Origin: Candidatus Hinthialibacter antarcticus
GTDB taxonomy: Bacteria; Hinthialibacterota; Hinthialibacteria; Hinthialibacterales; Hinthialibacteraceae
Direction: 5' to 3'
NCBI GenBank assembly: GCA_030765645.1
Contig: JAVCCE010000056.1
Location: 1-60,815, forward strand
Length of the DNA: 60,815 nucleotides
A model generated the notes under the pieces. The model was not told the origin of the DNA, made no database searches, and saw nothing but the letters and a program-made list of their open reading frames with translations. Positions within the stretch are counted from its first letter, which is position 1, and each line of letters starts with the position of its first letter. The position numbers and the translations under genes are program-made. Shown in pieces: positions 1-8,957 of this stretch.

Positions 1-99
1 AAAACAGCACAAATAAAGCGATACATTCAAACAATATTTCAAGGGCTGGCTTCATTTTATTCAGCCTTGCCCTTGCCACCCCTTAAGTCAATGACATTG
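1..99. repeat. Dispersed repeat R1, copy 1 (nested hairpin)
   Basis: This segment is repeated at 32606-32704 with one visible mismatch over 99 bases (position 31, A here and G there). The copy may continue beyond the left edge of the window. Its core (40-75) is a nested hairpin: outer arms CAAGGGC and GCCCTTG enclose a smaller stem GGCT/AGCC. Related cores with the same outer arms but a different inner stem occur at 18551-18582 and 58702-58733. No coding potential is apparent, and it looks like a REP/MITE-type element. Confidence 0.85.
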
Positions 100-165
100 C
101 CACCTTGGGGCGTAAGAAATACTTGAAGCCATCTCAAAATAATTTGTACTTTCGTTGCGAAAGGA

Positions 166-262
166 GTGGGTACATCTCTCTTCGCTTCGGTGCGGGCTTT
201 CAGGCCCTTTTGCACAGGCGCTCACAGAGTTGCACCCACGCCTAATTTGGCTCGTCAAAAAT
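166..262 (+). repeat. Dispersed repeat R2, diverged copy
   Basis: This is a diverged copy of the palindromic element seen at 20015-20190 and 55341-55515. Shared landmarks are a GGGTAC start, the block GTGCGGGCTTTCAGGCCC, TTGCACAGGCGCTC and AGAGTTGCACCCA. The ends can fold back on each other. Unlike the other two copies it is not beside a pseudopilin gene. Flanking sequences at 127-138 and about 280-291 (ATCTCAAAA and TTTTGAGAT) also form an inverted pair. Confidence 0.7.
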
Positions 263-310
263 AGGGCGAGTTTTTATATTTTTGAGATGGTTTTTAGTTC
301 AGAAAAAGAA

Positions 311-333
311 AAAGGGGCGATGAACGCCCCTTT
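311..333 (-). terminator. Terminator of the FG-GAP gene
   Basis: The arms AAAGGGGCG and CGCCCCTTT form a 9-bp stem, followed on the minus strand by a pyrimidine-rich, T-rich run. It lies 28 bases beyond the stop of the gene at 361-1479. Confidence 0.8.
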
Positions 334-360
334 AAATTACATTAGGTATAATTTGTTAAT

Positions 361-1479
361 CTATTTTAATTCAATTAGATAGAGGCCACTTTTTCCGGGG
401 AGGACGAGGTCAACGTCGCCGTCGTCGTCAATGTCGGTAAGAGCGGGATTTAACCCGAAGCCTACGGTTCCGCCCTCATGGATGGTGTTGCGTTTCCAAT
501 CTTTTTTCGCGGAATCATACTCATACGCATAGACGCAAAGCGGGTCGTCCGCACCTGGATCGTTGCCGTTGTGAGCGCGAAAGCGCTTTCCAGTGACGAG
601 GTATTTTTTGCCGTTTTGTTTGAGATCAACCATGCGGATGTAGTGCGCTTGCGACCAGGATTTGTCAATCTCATGCTTCGTCCAGGTGCGTTTTCCGTCT
701 TGAAGAGATTGCTCGAACCAATAGAGCCCGTAGTCGTGGCCCATACCCCAAACCACGTCATTGAGGCCGTCGCCGTTCACGTCATGCACTTCGATAGGGA
801 CGCTGGCGGTGCCGAGTTCAAATTCGCCGAACCAGGTCCATTCCATCGTTTCGCCGTTCATTTTGCCTTTGTACCAGCCATGCGGGGTGACGAGGTCGGT
901 GACGCCGTCTTTATCGAGGTCGCCATAGCCGAGGCCGTGACCTGCGCCTTGTTTGCCTGCTTCGCGCTTGATCCAGGCGGCTTTTTTGGGGGCTTTTTCA
1001 TACCACGCGACGGCGGTACTGATGTTGGGCAGAAAGTCGGCTTCGCCATCCTGGTTGATATCGACTTCCAGTCCAGTTTCCATGTTGCCCGGGGTATCAA
1101 TTGAGTGTACCGCCCACTCATCGCAGCAAGAGCCGGGATTTTCGCGCCAGAAAACACTTTGGCTGAACCAGGTGCATGATACCAAGTCGATGTCGCCATC
1201 GCCGTCAACGTCTTGCATGGTATGAGCAAAGTCGTCGTAATATTCGTGTTGTTCCTCAAGGCTGGCGAATTTGTGTTTTTCCCATTTGGGCGCTTCATAC
1301 CAAAATTCACCGCAGAGAATATCTTTCTTACCGTCACCGTTTACGTCGGCGACGCCTGCGGCTTCAAATTTTGAGTCGGCATTAATGGTTTGTACGCTCC
1401 ATTCCAATGCGCTTTCGGCGGCGGGTACAATAGAGATTGATGCGATTGCGGCGAATAAAGCCATAGCAAAACGTTTCAT
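361..1479 (-). CDS. Exported FG-GAP/VCBS repeat protein
   Basis: This is a 372-residue predicted exported protein. An N-terminal signal peptide (MKRFAMALFAAIASISIVP, then an AESA-type cleavage region) is followed by repeated Ca-binding loops of the form D-x-N/D-x-D-G-x-x-D, for example DVNGDGKKD, DVDGDGDID, DINQDGEAD, DLDKDGVTD and DIDDDGDVD. These repeats are typical of FG-GAP/VCBS beta-propellers, as in integrin alpha N-termini and many bacterial surface proteins. The start at 1479 was chosen because GGAGGAAT lies just upstream and the signal peptide begins there; an in-frame ATG at 1533 would add 18 non-signal residues. It follows the CHAT gene by 57 bases and may be co-transcribed with it. 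The ligand or partner is unknown. Confidence 0.85.
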   Translation of the reverse strand: MKRFAMALFAAIASISIVPAAESALEWSVQTINADSKFEAAGVADVNGDGKKDILCGEFWYEAPKWEKHKFASLEEQHEYYDDFAHTMQDVDGDGDIDLVSCTWFSQSVFWRENPGSCCDEWAVHSIDTPGNMETGLEVDINQDGEADFLPNISTAVAWYEKAPKKAAWIKREAGKQGAGHGLGYGDLDKDGVTDLVTPHGWYKGKMNGETMEWTWFGEFELGTASVPIEVHDVNGDGLNDVVWGMGHDYGLYWFEQSLQDGKRTWTKHEIDKSWSQAHYIRMVDLKQNGKKYLVTGKRFRAHNGNDPGADDPLCVYAYEYDSAKKDWKRNTIHEGGTVGFGLNPALTDIDDDGDVDLVLPGKSGLYLIELK

Positions 1480-1536
1480 TTGATATTCCTCCTGGATAGA
1501 AAAGCACCTTATTTTACGAAGAATCCGTTCCAATTG

Positions 1537-4278
1537 CTATGCGCCGGACGCAGCCCCGCCGCTGGTGAGTTGGTGTAGTTGTTCTTCAATAAAAACGGCG
1601 AGTTGGTCGATGGAAGCTCGAATGCCGTCTGCGCGCGGGCTGCGTAGGAAGAAGGCGCTCCATTGCGCTTGGCGCGCGTGCGCTTGCGCTTTGCGCAGAA
1701 GGTGAAGATCGAGCGTTAAAACGGCCAGTTTGGCTTCTGCTCGCGCCAAGGTATCTAAGTAAGCGAAATTGCGCGGGTCTTTGGCGACGGCGCGTTCTGC
1801 CAGTTTGACTGCGGCGCCATACGCGGCCTGTTTTTCTTGATTGCTATCCATGAAGTCGGCGCGAAGGATATTGACCATGGCTGCGATATTCTCACGGTAA
1901 TCGCGTACGGTCGCTTCCTGGTTCAACGAAGACGCCTGGCGCAGCAAGTGTTCGCATTCCATCAATAAGTCCTGATCGCCTTCCTGCGTGTATTGATACA
2001 GGGCGCTATCAGCATAGACGATGCTAAGCAGCCAGTCTTCATGCGCGTTTGCGCGTAGAGATTCCGGGGCTTGGCTGACGGCCCGTTGGCGCAAGGCGCG
2101 TTCGAGTATCTGTATAACGCGCGCGGTCCGTTGGTCCGCCTGGATTTCTGTATTGCGTTGCAAGATGGTCTGGCGGATGAATTCGGTGGGGAAACGCGCT
2201 GATTGTTCAAGCCAGATATAACAGAACGCCACCAGGATGGCGCTGCCGACCAATGGCCAGAATTTGCGCCAGGAAAAAGCGATCAATGGCTTACGCTTTT
2301 TTGATGCGCGCCAGGAAGTTTCCTTGACGATTTTGATGGTGCTTAAGGCAAATATCGTGATGATGGCGACGCAACCCGCCAACCAGCCGATTTTGCGGTA
2401 GTGCTTAATATCCAGTTCGATTGAGATGAATAGCACATAGAGAGTAATCAAACAGAGAATGGCGAACGAAAGAAAATAGAAGGTGCCGTACGAGTGGAGT
2501 GAGTCGCGCCGCCGGATGTGATAGATGCTGGAAACCGACAACAATAGCGCTAGGCACAAACTCAAACATCCAACCAGCCCATACCAGAACACCGGCGCGG
2601 AAAGCGTTGTGAGGTTCGCCAGCCCAACGACTTGCGCGGTCAGTAAATCCAAACGGGAAAATGAATAGGAAAATCCAAACCCAAACGCGGCGCCCGCAAA
2701 CAACGATAACGGGAACGGCATGAGCGGAAAACCATCATGAGAAGAAGCGGGGGATGATTCTGCGCGATGGATAATCTTTTGATGGTTGCGCCGGGTCAAC
2801 CATGCAGCGAACAGCGACGCGCCCAGAAATGACAGCGGGCCGATGAGAAAGATGCGGATTAATTCACTGATGATTTCACCGTACGTCAGATAACTGAGAT
2901 CGACGGTTTCCGGCAGGATGAATGCAAGGTTTTGAACGCCCAACAATACGCCGCTCAACAGGGCGATGATAAAACCGAGCGAGAGGTGGTCGGTGTAATC
3001 GCTTGGGTTCAGCCAGTCGGCGAAGCGGGTGTACATACTTTGCACGGTGCGTTCCATGAAACCGCGCCCGCGTGGGATGAATTCGATCCCTGGCGGGATA
3101 TACGCGCGAAAGCGCCCCCATAACGGCGCCGTATCCGTGTCCGGCCCGCGCAGCGAACGCCGCGCCGCTTCGACCGCGCCGACGATGGTTGGCGTCAGAT
3201 GGGGCGTTTGCAAAGACTGGTCAATACAAAGGGATTGATAAAAGCGCCGCGCCGCCAAAATGGGTTTGTCGTTATCTTCAATCTCGGCTTGATACCCCAA
3301 GACGCACAATCCCAGGTCATGCAGGCCGGACGCGAAACCCGCCGAGTAGCGGCCCCGGCTGGAAGAACCGCATGCGTTTAAAAAGAATATGGCTGGAATC
3401 TTGTTCTTTGGCGCACTTTCCTGGACGGAAGTCAGTAGTGTTCTCAGCCGCGAGACCGAAACATAATCAGGATCACCCTTATCATCCTCAAAACATAAAC
3501 ACGGCTCGTCATCCACCATCACGCCGTGGCCGATGAAATGCAGAATGGTTTTGGGACCGCCTTGAGACGAACGCAACGCGGCGTCTAATTGCGCAACCGT
3601 TTTGACGCCTCCGGGGCGCCGCCGCGATAGAGAAGGCCAAATTCGGATCAGGCCGCCTGACCAATCCTGTAAGGAACGCAGCATCTCAATTTCTTCTACG
3701 CTATGCGGCAAAGATGGCAAGCCGATTTTTTGCAGCGCCTCTTCATTTCCCGTTGCGAAGGGCGTCGCCAGAATGACGCCCCAAGTGGAGACATCAATTT
3801 TCTGCTTGTTGATCGACTCGCTGTCGCGGGTATGAGAGCGAATGATTTGCAGCCCATAGCGCCAACTGAGGTAGGTTTCGCCGTCGTGTAAGAGTTCCCA
3901 GGGCAAATCCTCTAACGCAAGACAGCGCTCTTTGGCGTCGTGAGAGGGAATCGGAAATTGCAACACCAGCGCCCGGTCGGATTCGTCGTCTTGTAAATTG
4001 GCGAATGTGTGGATTAACGTCTTTTGGGCTTCCGCGCCAAGCAATTCGTATAAACGCCTACCTGTTTCTTGCGCCTGACGGTCCCAAGCGCCAAACCATG
4101 CGCCGGATGATACGTCTTTGGTTTGCAACGGGAGGTTGCCCGCGCCGGTAAACCGCCGGGTGGGCCAGGCAAACTGCAATGAGATGTGCTTGCCGGTCTG
4201 ATAATAAAAGTCGACCGCCAAACCGCCGTCATTTTCATGCGGTTCGCCAAAACTCCAATTGAGCCGAATTTCTCCCAT
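1537..4278 (-). CDS. CHAT-domain protease-like protein with multipass membrane region
   Basis: This 913-residue protein has three parts. Residues 1-150 are a beta-rich lead-in. Residues about 160-400 form a CHAT (caspase HetF associated with TPRs) domain. The expected catalytic pair is visible: His251 in HFIGHG and Cys303 in FFLNACGSS. From about 430 to 690 come several hydrophobic helices, then a soluble helical C-terminal region (about 710-913) that looks TPR-like. CHAT proteins are caspase-like cysteine peptidases, some of which act in cell-suicide or CRISPR-linked (Craspase) defence. A CHAT domain followed by a membrane segment suggests signalling or damage at the inner membrane, but the substrate is unknown. 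No gasdermin-like or CRISPR gene is adjacent. The neighbours are an FG-GAP protein downstream and a divergent FecR-domain gene. Confidence 0.8.
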   Translation of the reverse strand: MGEIRLNWSFGEPHENDGGLAVDFYYQTGKHISLQFAWPTRRFTGAGNLPLQTKDVSSGAWFGAWDRQAQETGRRLYELLGAEAQKTLIHTFANLQDDESDRALVLQFPIPSHDAKERCLALEDLPWELLHDGETYLSWRYGLQIIRSHTRDSESINKQKIDVSTWGVILATPFATGNEEALQKIGLPSLPHSVEEIEMLRSLQDWSGGLIRIWPSLSRRRPGGVKTVAQLDAALRSSQGGPKTILHFIGHGVMVDDEPCLCFEDDKGDPDYVSVSRLRTLLTSVQESAPKNKIPAIFFLNACGSSSRGRYSAGFASGLHDLGLCVLGYQAEIEDNDKPILAARRFYQSLCIDQSLQTPHLTPTIVGAVEAARRSLRGPDTDTAPLWGRFRAYIPPGIEFIPRGRGFMERTVQSMYTRFADWLNPSDYTDHLSLGFIIALLSGVLLGVQNLAFILPETVDLSYLTYGEIISELIRIFLIGPLSFLGASLFAAWLTRRNHQKIIHRAESSPASSHDGFPLMPFPLSLFAGAAFGFGFSYSFSRLDLLTAQVVGLANLTTLSAPVFWYGLVGCLSLCLALLLSVSSIYHIRRRDSLHSYGTFYFLSFAILCLITLYVLFISIELDIKHYRKIGWLAGCVAIITIFALSTIKIVKETSWRASKKRKPLIAFSWRKFWPLVGSAILVAFCYIWLEQSARFPTEFIRQTILQRNTEIQADQRTARVIQILERALRQRAVSQAPESLRANAHEDWLLSIVYADSALYQYTQEGDQDLLMECEHLLRQASSLNQEATVRDYRENIAAMVNILRADFMDSNQEKQAAYGAAVKLAERAVAKDPRNFAYLDTLARAEAKLAVLTLDLHLLRKAQAHARQAQWSAFFLRSPRADGIRASIDQLAVFIEEQLHQLTSGGAASGA

Positions 4279-4477
4279 AGGGTTCTTGTCCGTTTTGGTT
4301 CACAATACAGATCAATTCAAGATAAGCATAGCCAAATCAAGGCTTGCTGCCTATGCAATCGTTTATCTTTCTTGTCGTAAAACGACTTGTTCGTAAGTCA
4401 TTTTAGCTAAATGGTTTTGTTATGCGATACCATAATCACATAAGATGATGAAAAATGTTTCAATTGAGAGGGGACGG

Positions 4478-7204
4478 ATGATGAATACCTTTAATTATAA
4501 AATGTGGTTCCTCCCCATGTGGATGGCCGTATTCGCTTTGGTCGCTCCCGCGTTTGTTGCGGCGGAGGATACGCCAGACCCGCCGCGAGTCGCGCGCATT
4601 TCAGCCATTGAAGGCAGCGCGTCGCTCTGGACGGACGATGAAAACGAATGGCAGGCGGTAGACGTGAATTCGCCCGTCTTGGGTGGAGACCGCGTCTATG
4701 CAGGCGTTGGCTCTCTGGTTGAAATTCAACTGGGGGACGATGTTTTTGTCCGGCTGAACGAACAAACCTATATTTCGCTTCCCTATTTAGAAGAAGATTT
4801 TGTTCGCATCGAAGTGGAACAGGGCAGCGTCAATGTGAACGCCAAAGAAACCGAATATGACCGCCCGCCGCTTGAGGTGATGGCTTCGACGTTTTTAGCG
4901 ACGATGGATGAACCCGCTAATGTGCGTTTTGACGTTCAACCGACTGGAGCGGAAATTGCCGTCCAGCGCGGACGCTTGAACGTCAACATAGACAAAGAGC
5001 GCTTCATTCGGGTTGAGCGCGGTGAAAAACTGATTGCGCCGAGAGCTGACCCGGACACCTACACCAAAATGCCAATCAGTCCGGCGGACGCTTTTGATAA
5101 ATGGGTGGATATTCGCGATGCGGCGACAGCAACCATCTCGCGTGAGCCGCAGGTTTCAACGCGCATCTCCGGCTACCAGGACCTCGACCGATATGGTGAA
5201 TGGGTCAATGTTCCAACCTACGGGACCGTGTGGCGCCCGGCGACGTCAACCGTAGACTGGGCGCCGTATCGTGAAGGGTATTGGACTTGGCGTTATCGTC
5301 ATGGTTGGGTGTGGGTGTCGTATGAGCCGTGGGGATGGGCGCCGTACCACTATGGCCGTTGGGTGCATACAAACCGGTATAACTGGGTGTGGACGCCGCA
5401 TTACGCCGCGTACGTTGGGCCGAGTTATCATTACCGCCGTCCTTACTGGTATCCCGCGTTGGTTTCGTTTACCTATGCAGACCGGGGCGACTATTTCCGC
5501 TTCTCAGTTGGCGGTGGGCGTAGTTACTACAACGATTCCATCGGTTGGTTCCCGCTTGGGTATAACGATCCCTACTACTGGAATTGGGGATACTATAACA
5601 ATCACCATCGCAATCATTATTACTATGACGATTATCATCGCGGCTTCCATCGTCGCGGCGGCAACACCTTTATCAACAATGGAAACATCGTCATCAATGA
5701 CTATGATTATGATAATTACCAAGTGAAGAATGCGGTCACTGTTATGCCGCGCAAAGATTTCACCGCCAGCGTGTATGATCGCAAAACTGGGGTGACGGTG
5801 CAGACCTCCGCAAGGCGCGCGGTTGCGCTGGGCGAGAACGCGATGAATAGCGTCCCCGATGTCCGCGCGGTGCGGACGGAAACGCAAAAGACGAAATTGG
5901 CGATGAAAAATTCAAGCCAGCCGTTGACTTCGCCGTCGCGGGTTGTTTCAGACCGTAGTTTTATGTCGAGTTCAAAACCGCGCAGCATTACGACTGATGA
6001 CGCCAAACCGGTTGCGATGACGACGACCAAGCCCGCCCGTCTGCGTGACGCGGAAACGCCGCGAATGAAAATGAGCAACCCGGCGATTGATGAAAAACGG
6101 GTGAAAGTCGCGCAGCGGTCGACCGTCGATGTGAAGACAATACGCCAGTCGCAAGCCGCGTCGCCCAGTCGAAGCGGACAAGCAGCGGGGCGCGTTGAAA
6201 CCTCGCCGTCGCGGACGGTTTCGCCTGACAGAACCACATCGCCAAATCGAAACCCATCTACGGTTGCTCCGCAAACCCGCAGCCGAATTTCGGCGCCGTC
6301 TGTTTCAACGCCAGGCGAACGCTCTAGCCGCTCGGTGACGAAGCCAAACAGCCCATCCAGAGTTGGGCAGCCGCAAGAGCGTTCGGTTCAACAAGCGCCG
6401 TCGACAGTGAAAGAGCGCTCTTCGCGCGCACAAGAACTGCGTTCGCGACGGACGGTCACACCGCCAAATTCACAGGCGGCGCGCAATCGTCAACGCGTGA
6501 CCGAACCGAGCATGAGCATGAATTGGTCGGAAGCGGCCCGCAACCGGAGTTATTCGATTAATTCAAGGTCGCGTTATGAGTCCGAATCGGGTTCCCGCGC
6601 CATCACGCCGCCGGTGCGCGTACAGGCGCCGCGCAATTCGGGCAGCGTAACTTCGACGCCGAGGACGTATAATTTGCAGGGCCGGGGAGCATACTCTGTC
6701 TCGCCGTCTCGATCTGAAGCGAATTCAAACGTGAGAGTGTATAACCGAAGCGGGCAGTCTTCCGAACCAAGCCGCAGCATCCCGCAGAGAGAGACTTCGG
6801 TGCGGCGTTCCAATATTCAAACTTTCTCGCCGGAGGCCAGTCCGCAGAGGTCGACTTCCAGGCGTTCTTCTTCGCCGTCGGTTTCATCGCCGCGCTCGAG
6901 TGAGCGGTCTTACAACGTCTCGCCGTCACGGTCGTCATCGAACCGTTCGAGTTCCGTGTCGCCGTCGCGCAGTTCCAATTCGAGTAGTCGGATGAACAGC
7001 CCATCGGTTTCTCGCTCGCAACCCAGCCGTTCGATTTCTCCGTCGCGTTCGTCCAGTTCATCAAGCCGTTTGAGCAGCCCGTCGGTTTCGCCTTCGCGTT
7101 CGAGCGTTGGAACCTCTCGCGCATCGCAAATGCGAAGCAGCTCTCCTACGCGATCCAGCGGCCCGACATCCAGCGCCGCCGCATCGAGAGCAAGAAGACC
7201 GTAG
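4478..7204 (+). CDS. Exported FecR/DUF6600 protein with Arg/Ser-rich tail
   Basis: This is a protein of about 908 residues. After a signal peptide (ending near FVAAED) comes a FecR-type beta domain (about residues 30-185; I-EGSASLW, GDRVY, LNEQTYISL). A DUF6600-type segment follows (about 220-300), rich in Trp and Tyr, with WAPYREGYWTWRY and WGWAPYHYGRW. Next is a Tyr/His/Asn-rich stretch. From about residue 450 to the end the chain is low-complexity and very basic, with many SPSRSS repeats. GAGAGGGG upstream supports the start at 4478 or 4481 rather than 4445. FecR domains in exported proteins of this kind are probably structural or ligand-binding rather than regulatory. The tail is probably disordered and could bind polyanions such as cell-wall polymer or DNA, but that is speculative. 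Several long reading frames opposite the tail are composition artefacts. Confidence 0.8.
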   Translation: MMNTFNYKMWFLPMWMAVFALVAPAFVAAEDTPDPPRVARISAIEGSASLWTDDENEWQAVDVNSPVLGGDRVYAGVGSLVEIQLGDDVFVRLNEQTYISLPYLEEDFVRIEVEQGSVNVNAKETEYDRPPLEVMASTFLATMDEPANVRFDVQPTGAEIAVQRGRLNVNIDKERFIRVERGEKLIAPRADPDTYTKMPISPADAFDKWVDIRDAATATISREPQVSTRISGYQDLDRYGEWVNVPTYGTVWRPATSTVDWAPYREGYWTWRYRHGWVWVSYEPWGWAPYHYGRWVHTNRYNWVWTPHYAAYVGPSYHYRRPYWYPALVSFTYADRGDYFRFSVGGGRSYYNDSIGWFPLGYNDPYYWNWGYYNNHHRNHYYYDDYHRGFHRRGGNTFINNGNIVINDYDYDNYQVKNAVTVMPRKDFTASVYDRKTGVTVQTSARRAVALGENAMNSVPDVRAVRTETQKTKLAMKNSSQPLTSPSRVVSDRSFMSSSKPRSITTDDAKPVAMTTTKPARLRDAETPRMKMSNPAIDEKRVKVAQRSTVDVKTIRQSQAASPSRSGQAAGRVETSPSRTVSPDRTTSPNRNPSTVAPQTRSRISAPSVSTPGERSSRSVTKPNSPSRVGQPQERSVQQAPSTVKERSSRAQELRSRRTVTPPNSQAARNRQRVTEPSMSMNWSEAARNRSYSINSRSRYESESGSRAITPPVRVQAPRNSGSVTSTPRTYNLQGRGAYSVSPSRSEANSNVRVYNRSGQSSEPSRSIPQRETSVRRSNIQTFSPEASPQRSTSRRSSSPSVSSPRSSERSYNVSPSRSSSNRSSSVSPSRSSNSSSRMNSPSVSRSQPSRSISPSRSSSSSSRLSSPSVSPSRSSVGTSRASQMRSSSPTRSSGPTSSAAASRARRP

Positions 7205-7230
7205 TATGACTCAATCAATATTCATATTGG

Positions 7231-7265
7231 CCCGAATCTACGTAGTGAGTGGATTCGGGTTTTTG
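7231..7265 (+). terminator. Terminator after the FecR/DUF6600 gene
   Basis: CCCGAATC (7231-7238) pairs with GATTCGGG (7252-7259) and is followed by a short T run. It lies 27 bases after the stop codon. Confidence 0.8.
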
Positions 7266-7323
7266 GTGTATAAGAAAAAGCCCGCAGAGACATCCCCAAG
7301 CCTCGCCAACCAAATGAGTTGAC

Positions 7324-8304
7324 TTACTCGATAGTCGTTCGGTGTTTCTCTAAAATTTTGTCGATAGCGGTTAAATCATTTTCGCTGATTTCCGTATTGC
7401 CTGCTTTGACGTTTTCCAGCGCTTGATCTGCATTTCGCGCACCCGCCAAGACGTGAGTGACGCCGGGTTGAGCGATTGTCCAAGCGAGAACCAATTGGGC
7501 GATGGTTAATTCATAGTGTTCGGCAATCGGTTGGAACTCGTTCAACATCGCCAGAACGCGCGCGCGATTTTCTGTGCTGAAACGAGAGCGCACTAGCCGG
7601 ACGTCTCCCTCTTTCAATTTGCGCTCCGGTGTTAGTTTGCCTGTCAGCAGCCCCATCGCCATTGGTGAGTACGCGAGAAGCGCGATGTTATTTTCCATGC
7701 AATGCGGCAGTTGGTCTTCTTTGATTTCAGGGTCCAACATGCTGAATTTTTCCTGATCGCAATCTAACGGGCCGGCGCTGGCGTATTGCTTCATTCGCTC
7801 TGCGTCGCAATTGCTTACGCCGATGGCGCGAATTTTTCCCTCGCGCTTGAGGTCTTGTAATGTCGCCATTGTTTCTTCAGCGGGGATTGTTGGGTCTTGC
7901 CAATGGGTTTGGTAGAGATCAATGCAATCAATGTTGAGCCGCGCCAAACTTTGTTCGACTTCCCAACGGATCGAATCGGCGGCCAAGTGACGGTTCACCG
8001 ATTTGCCTTCAAGATCAAAAAAGTGTTCGCCTTTGTCAAAATCCCAACGTAGGCCGCACTTGGTCGCGATGACGACTTGGTCGCGTCGGCCTTCGATGGC
8101 TTTGCCGACGAGAGTTTCAGAGACGCCGAAACCATAAACGGCGGCGGTGTCGATACAGTTGACGCCGTTGTCGATGGCGGCGCGAATCGCATCAATCGAC
8201 GCGGCTTCATCGGTTCCGCCCCACCAGGTACCGCCGATGGCCCATGTGCCCAATACGATTACGCTGGCTTCAATGCCGGACTGTCCTAATGTGCGACGCT
8301 TCAT
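7324..8304 (-). CDS. Aldo/keto reductase
   Basis: This is a 326-residue NAD(P)H-dependent oxidoreductase of the aldo/keto reductase superfamily with a TIM barrel. The catalytic tetrad is in place: Asp in NCIDTAAVYG, Tyr in the same motif, Lys in VVIATKCG and His in YQTHWQD. The cofactor-binding C-terminal part (VLAGARNADQ) is also recognisable. AGGAGAAG precedes the ATG at 8304 by a good spacing. It is divergent from the thioredoxin-like gene. The substrate cannot be read from sequence; the family reduces carbonyls on sugars and aldehydes, and this subgroup is often annotated as oxidising sugar alcohols. Confidence 0.9.
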   Translation of the reverse strand: MKRRTLGQSGIEASVIVLGTWAIGGTWWGGTDEAASIDAIRAAIDNGVNCIDTAAVYGFGVSETLVGKAIEGRRDQVVIATKCGLRWDFDKGEHFFDLEGKSVNRHLAADSIRWEVEQSLARLNIDCIDLYQTHWQDPTIPAEETMATLQDLKREGKIRAIGVSNCDAERMKQYASAGPLDCDQEKFSMLDPEIKEDQLPHCMENNIALLAYSPMAMGLLTGKLTPERKLKEGDVRLVRSRFSTENRARVLAMLNEFQPIAEHYELTIAQLVLAWTIAQPGVTHVLAGARNADQALENVKAGNTEISENDLTAIDKILEKHRTTIE

Positions 8305-8411
8305 GGATATCTTCTCCTAATGGGTCAATTTATTTTTGGGTTTGCGTTGCTCCATCGTTATACTGTATAGTAACTCAGCAAAATAATATTTTACGTTTGG
8401 AGCACTCAAAA

Positions 8412-8957
8412 ATGGTTCGTAATTTCTTTTCTGTATTTGTTGTATTAATTTTATGCGCAATGCTGCTTTCTCCAAGTGCATTCACCGCAGAAGATACGCC
8501 GCCGCTGTTGGGCGAAATCGCCCCGGATATTCAAACCAAAACAATCGAAAACAAAGATTTTAAGATGAAAGACCTGAGAGGCAAATTGGTCTTGGTTGAT
8601 TTTTGGGCGACATGGTGCCCGCCGTGTAAGGCGGAGTTGCCCCACTTGAGAGAGATATATGCTAAGTACCATAAAAAAGGCCTGGAAATCGTAAGCATCT
8701 CTGCGGAAAGCGTCAATACAATTCAGCCTTTCGCAAAAGCCAAAAAAATGGATTGGATTCATATCAGCGATACGCACAAACGGCTGTTAGCGAAATATAG
8801 CGTTGAGTCTTATCCATCGCCTTTTTTAATTGGGCCTGATGGTAAGCTGCTTGAGAAACATGTTCCATTGCGGTTGCATTTTCTCGAGAAAACGATTGAA
8901 GAACATATCGGCAAAGTAGACCCCAAAGTATTAAAAAAAGAAGACGCTGCTGAGTAA
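8412..8957 (+). CDS. TlpA-like thioredoxin-fold protein
   Basis: This is a 181-residue exported thiol-disulfide protein. An N-terminal signal (residues 1-26, MVRNFFSVFVVLILCAML...) is followed by a TlpA/ResA-type thioredoxin domain. The active site is WCPPC, with Cys69 and Cys72. The cis-Pro region SYPSPFLIGPDGK is present. Family members reduce cytochrome c maturation substrates or other periplasmic disulfides. The start at 8412 is set by the signal peptide; upstream in-frame ATGs at 8244 lie inside the divergent gene. The stop codon directly abuts the next ATG, so the downstream gene is probably co-translated. Confidence 0.88.
   Translation: MVRNFFSVFVVLILCAMLLSPSAFTAEDTPPLLGEIAPDIQTKTIENKDFKMKDLRGKLVLVDFWATWCPPCKAELPHLREIYAKYHKKGLEIVSISAESVNTIQPFAKAKKMDWIHISDTHKRLLAKYSVESYPSPFLIGPDGKLLEKHVPLRLHFLEKTIEEHIGKVDPKVLKKEDAAE

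Noticed and set aside
6574-7218. Long minus-strand frames opposite the Arg/Ser-rich tail
   Set aside because: They follow from the repetitive composition of the plus-strand gene and have no recognisable protein features.
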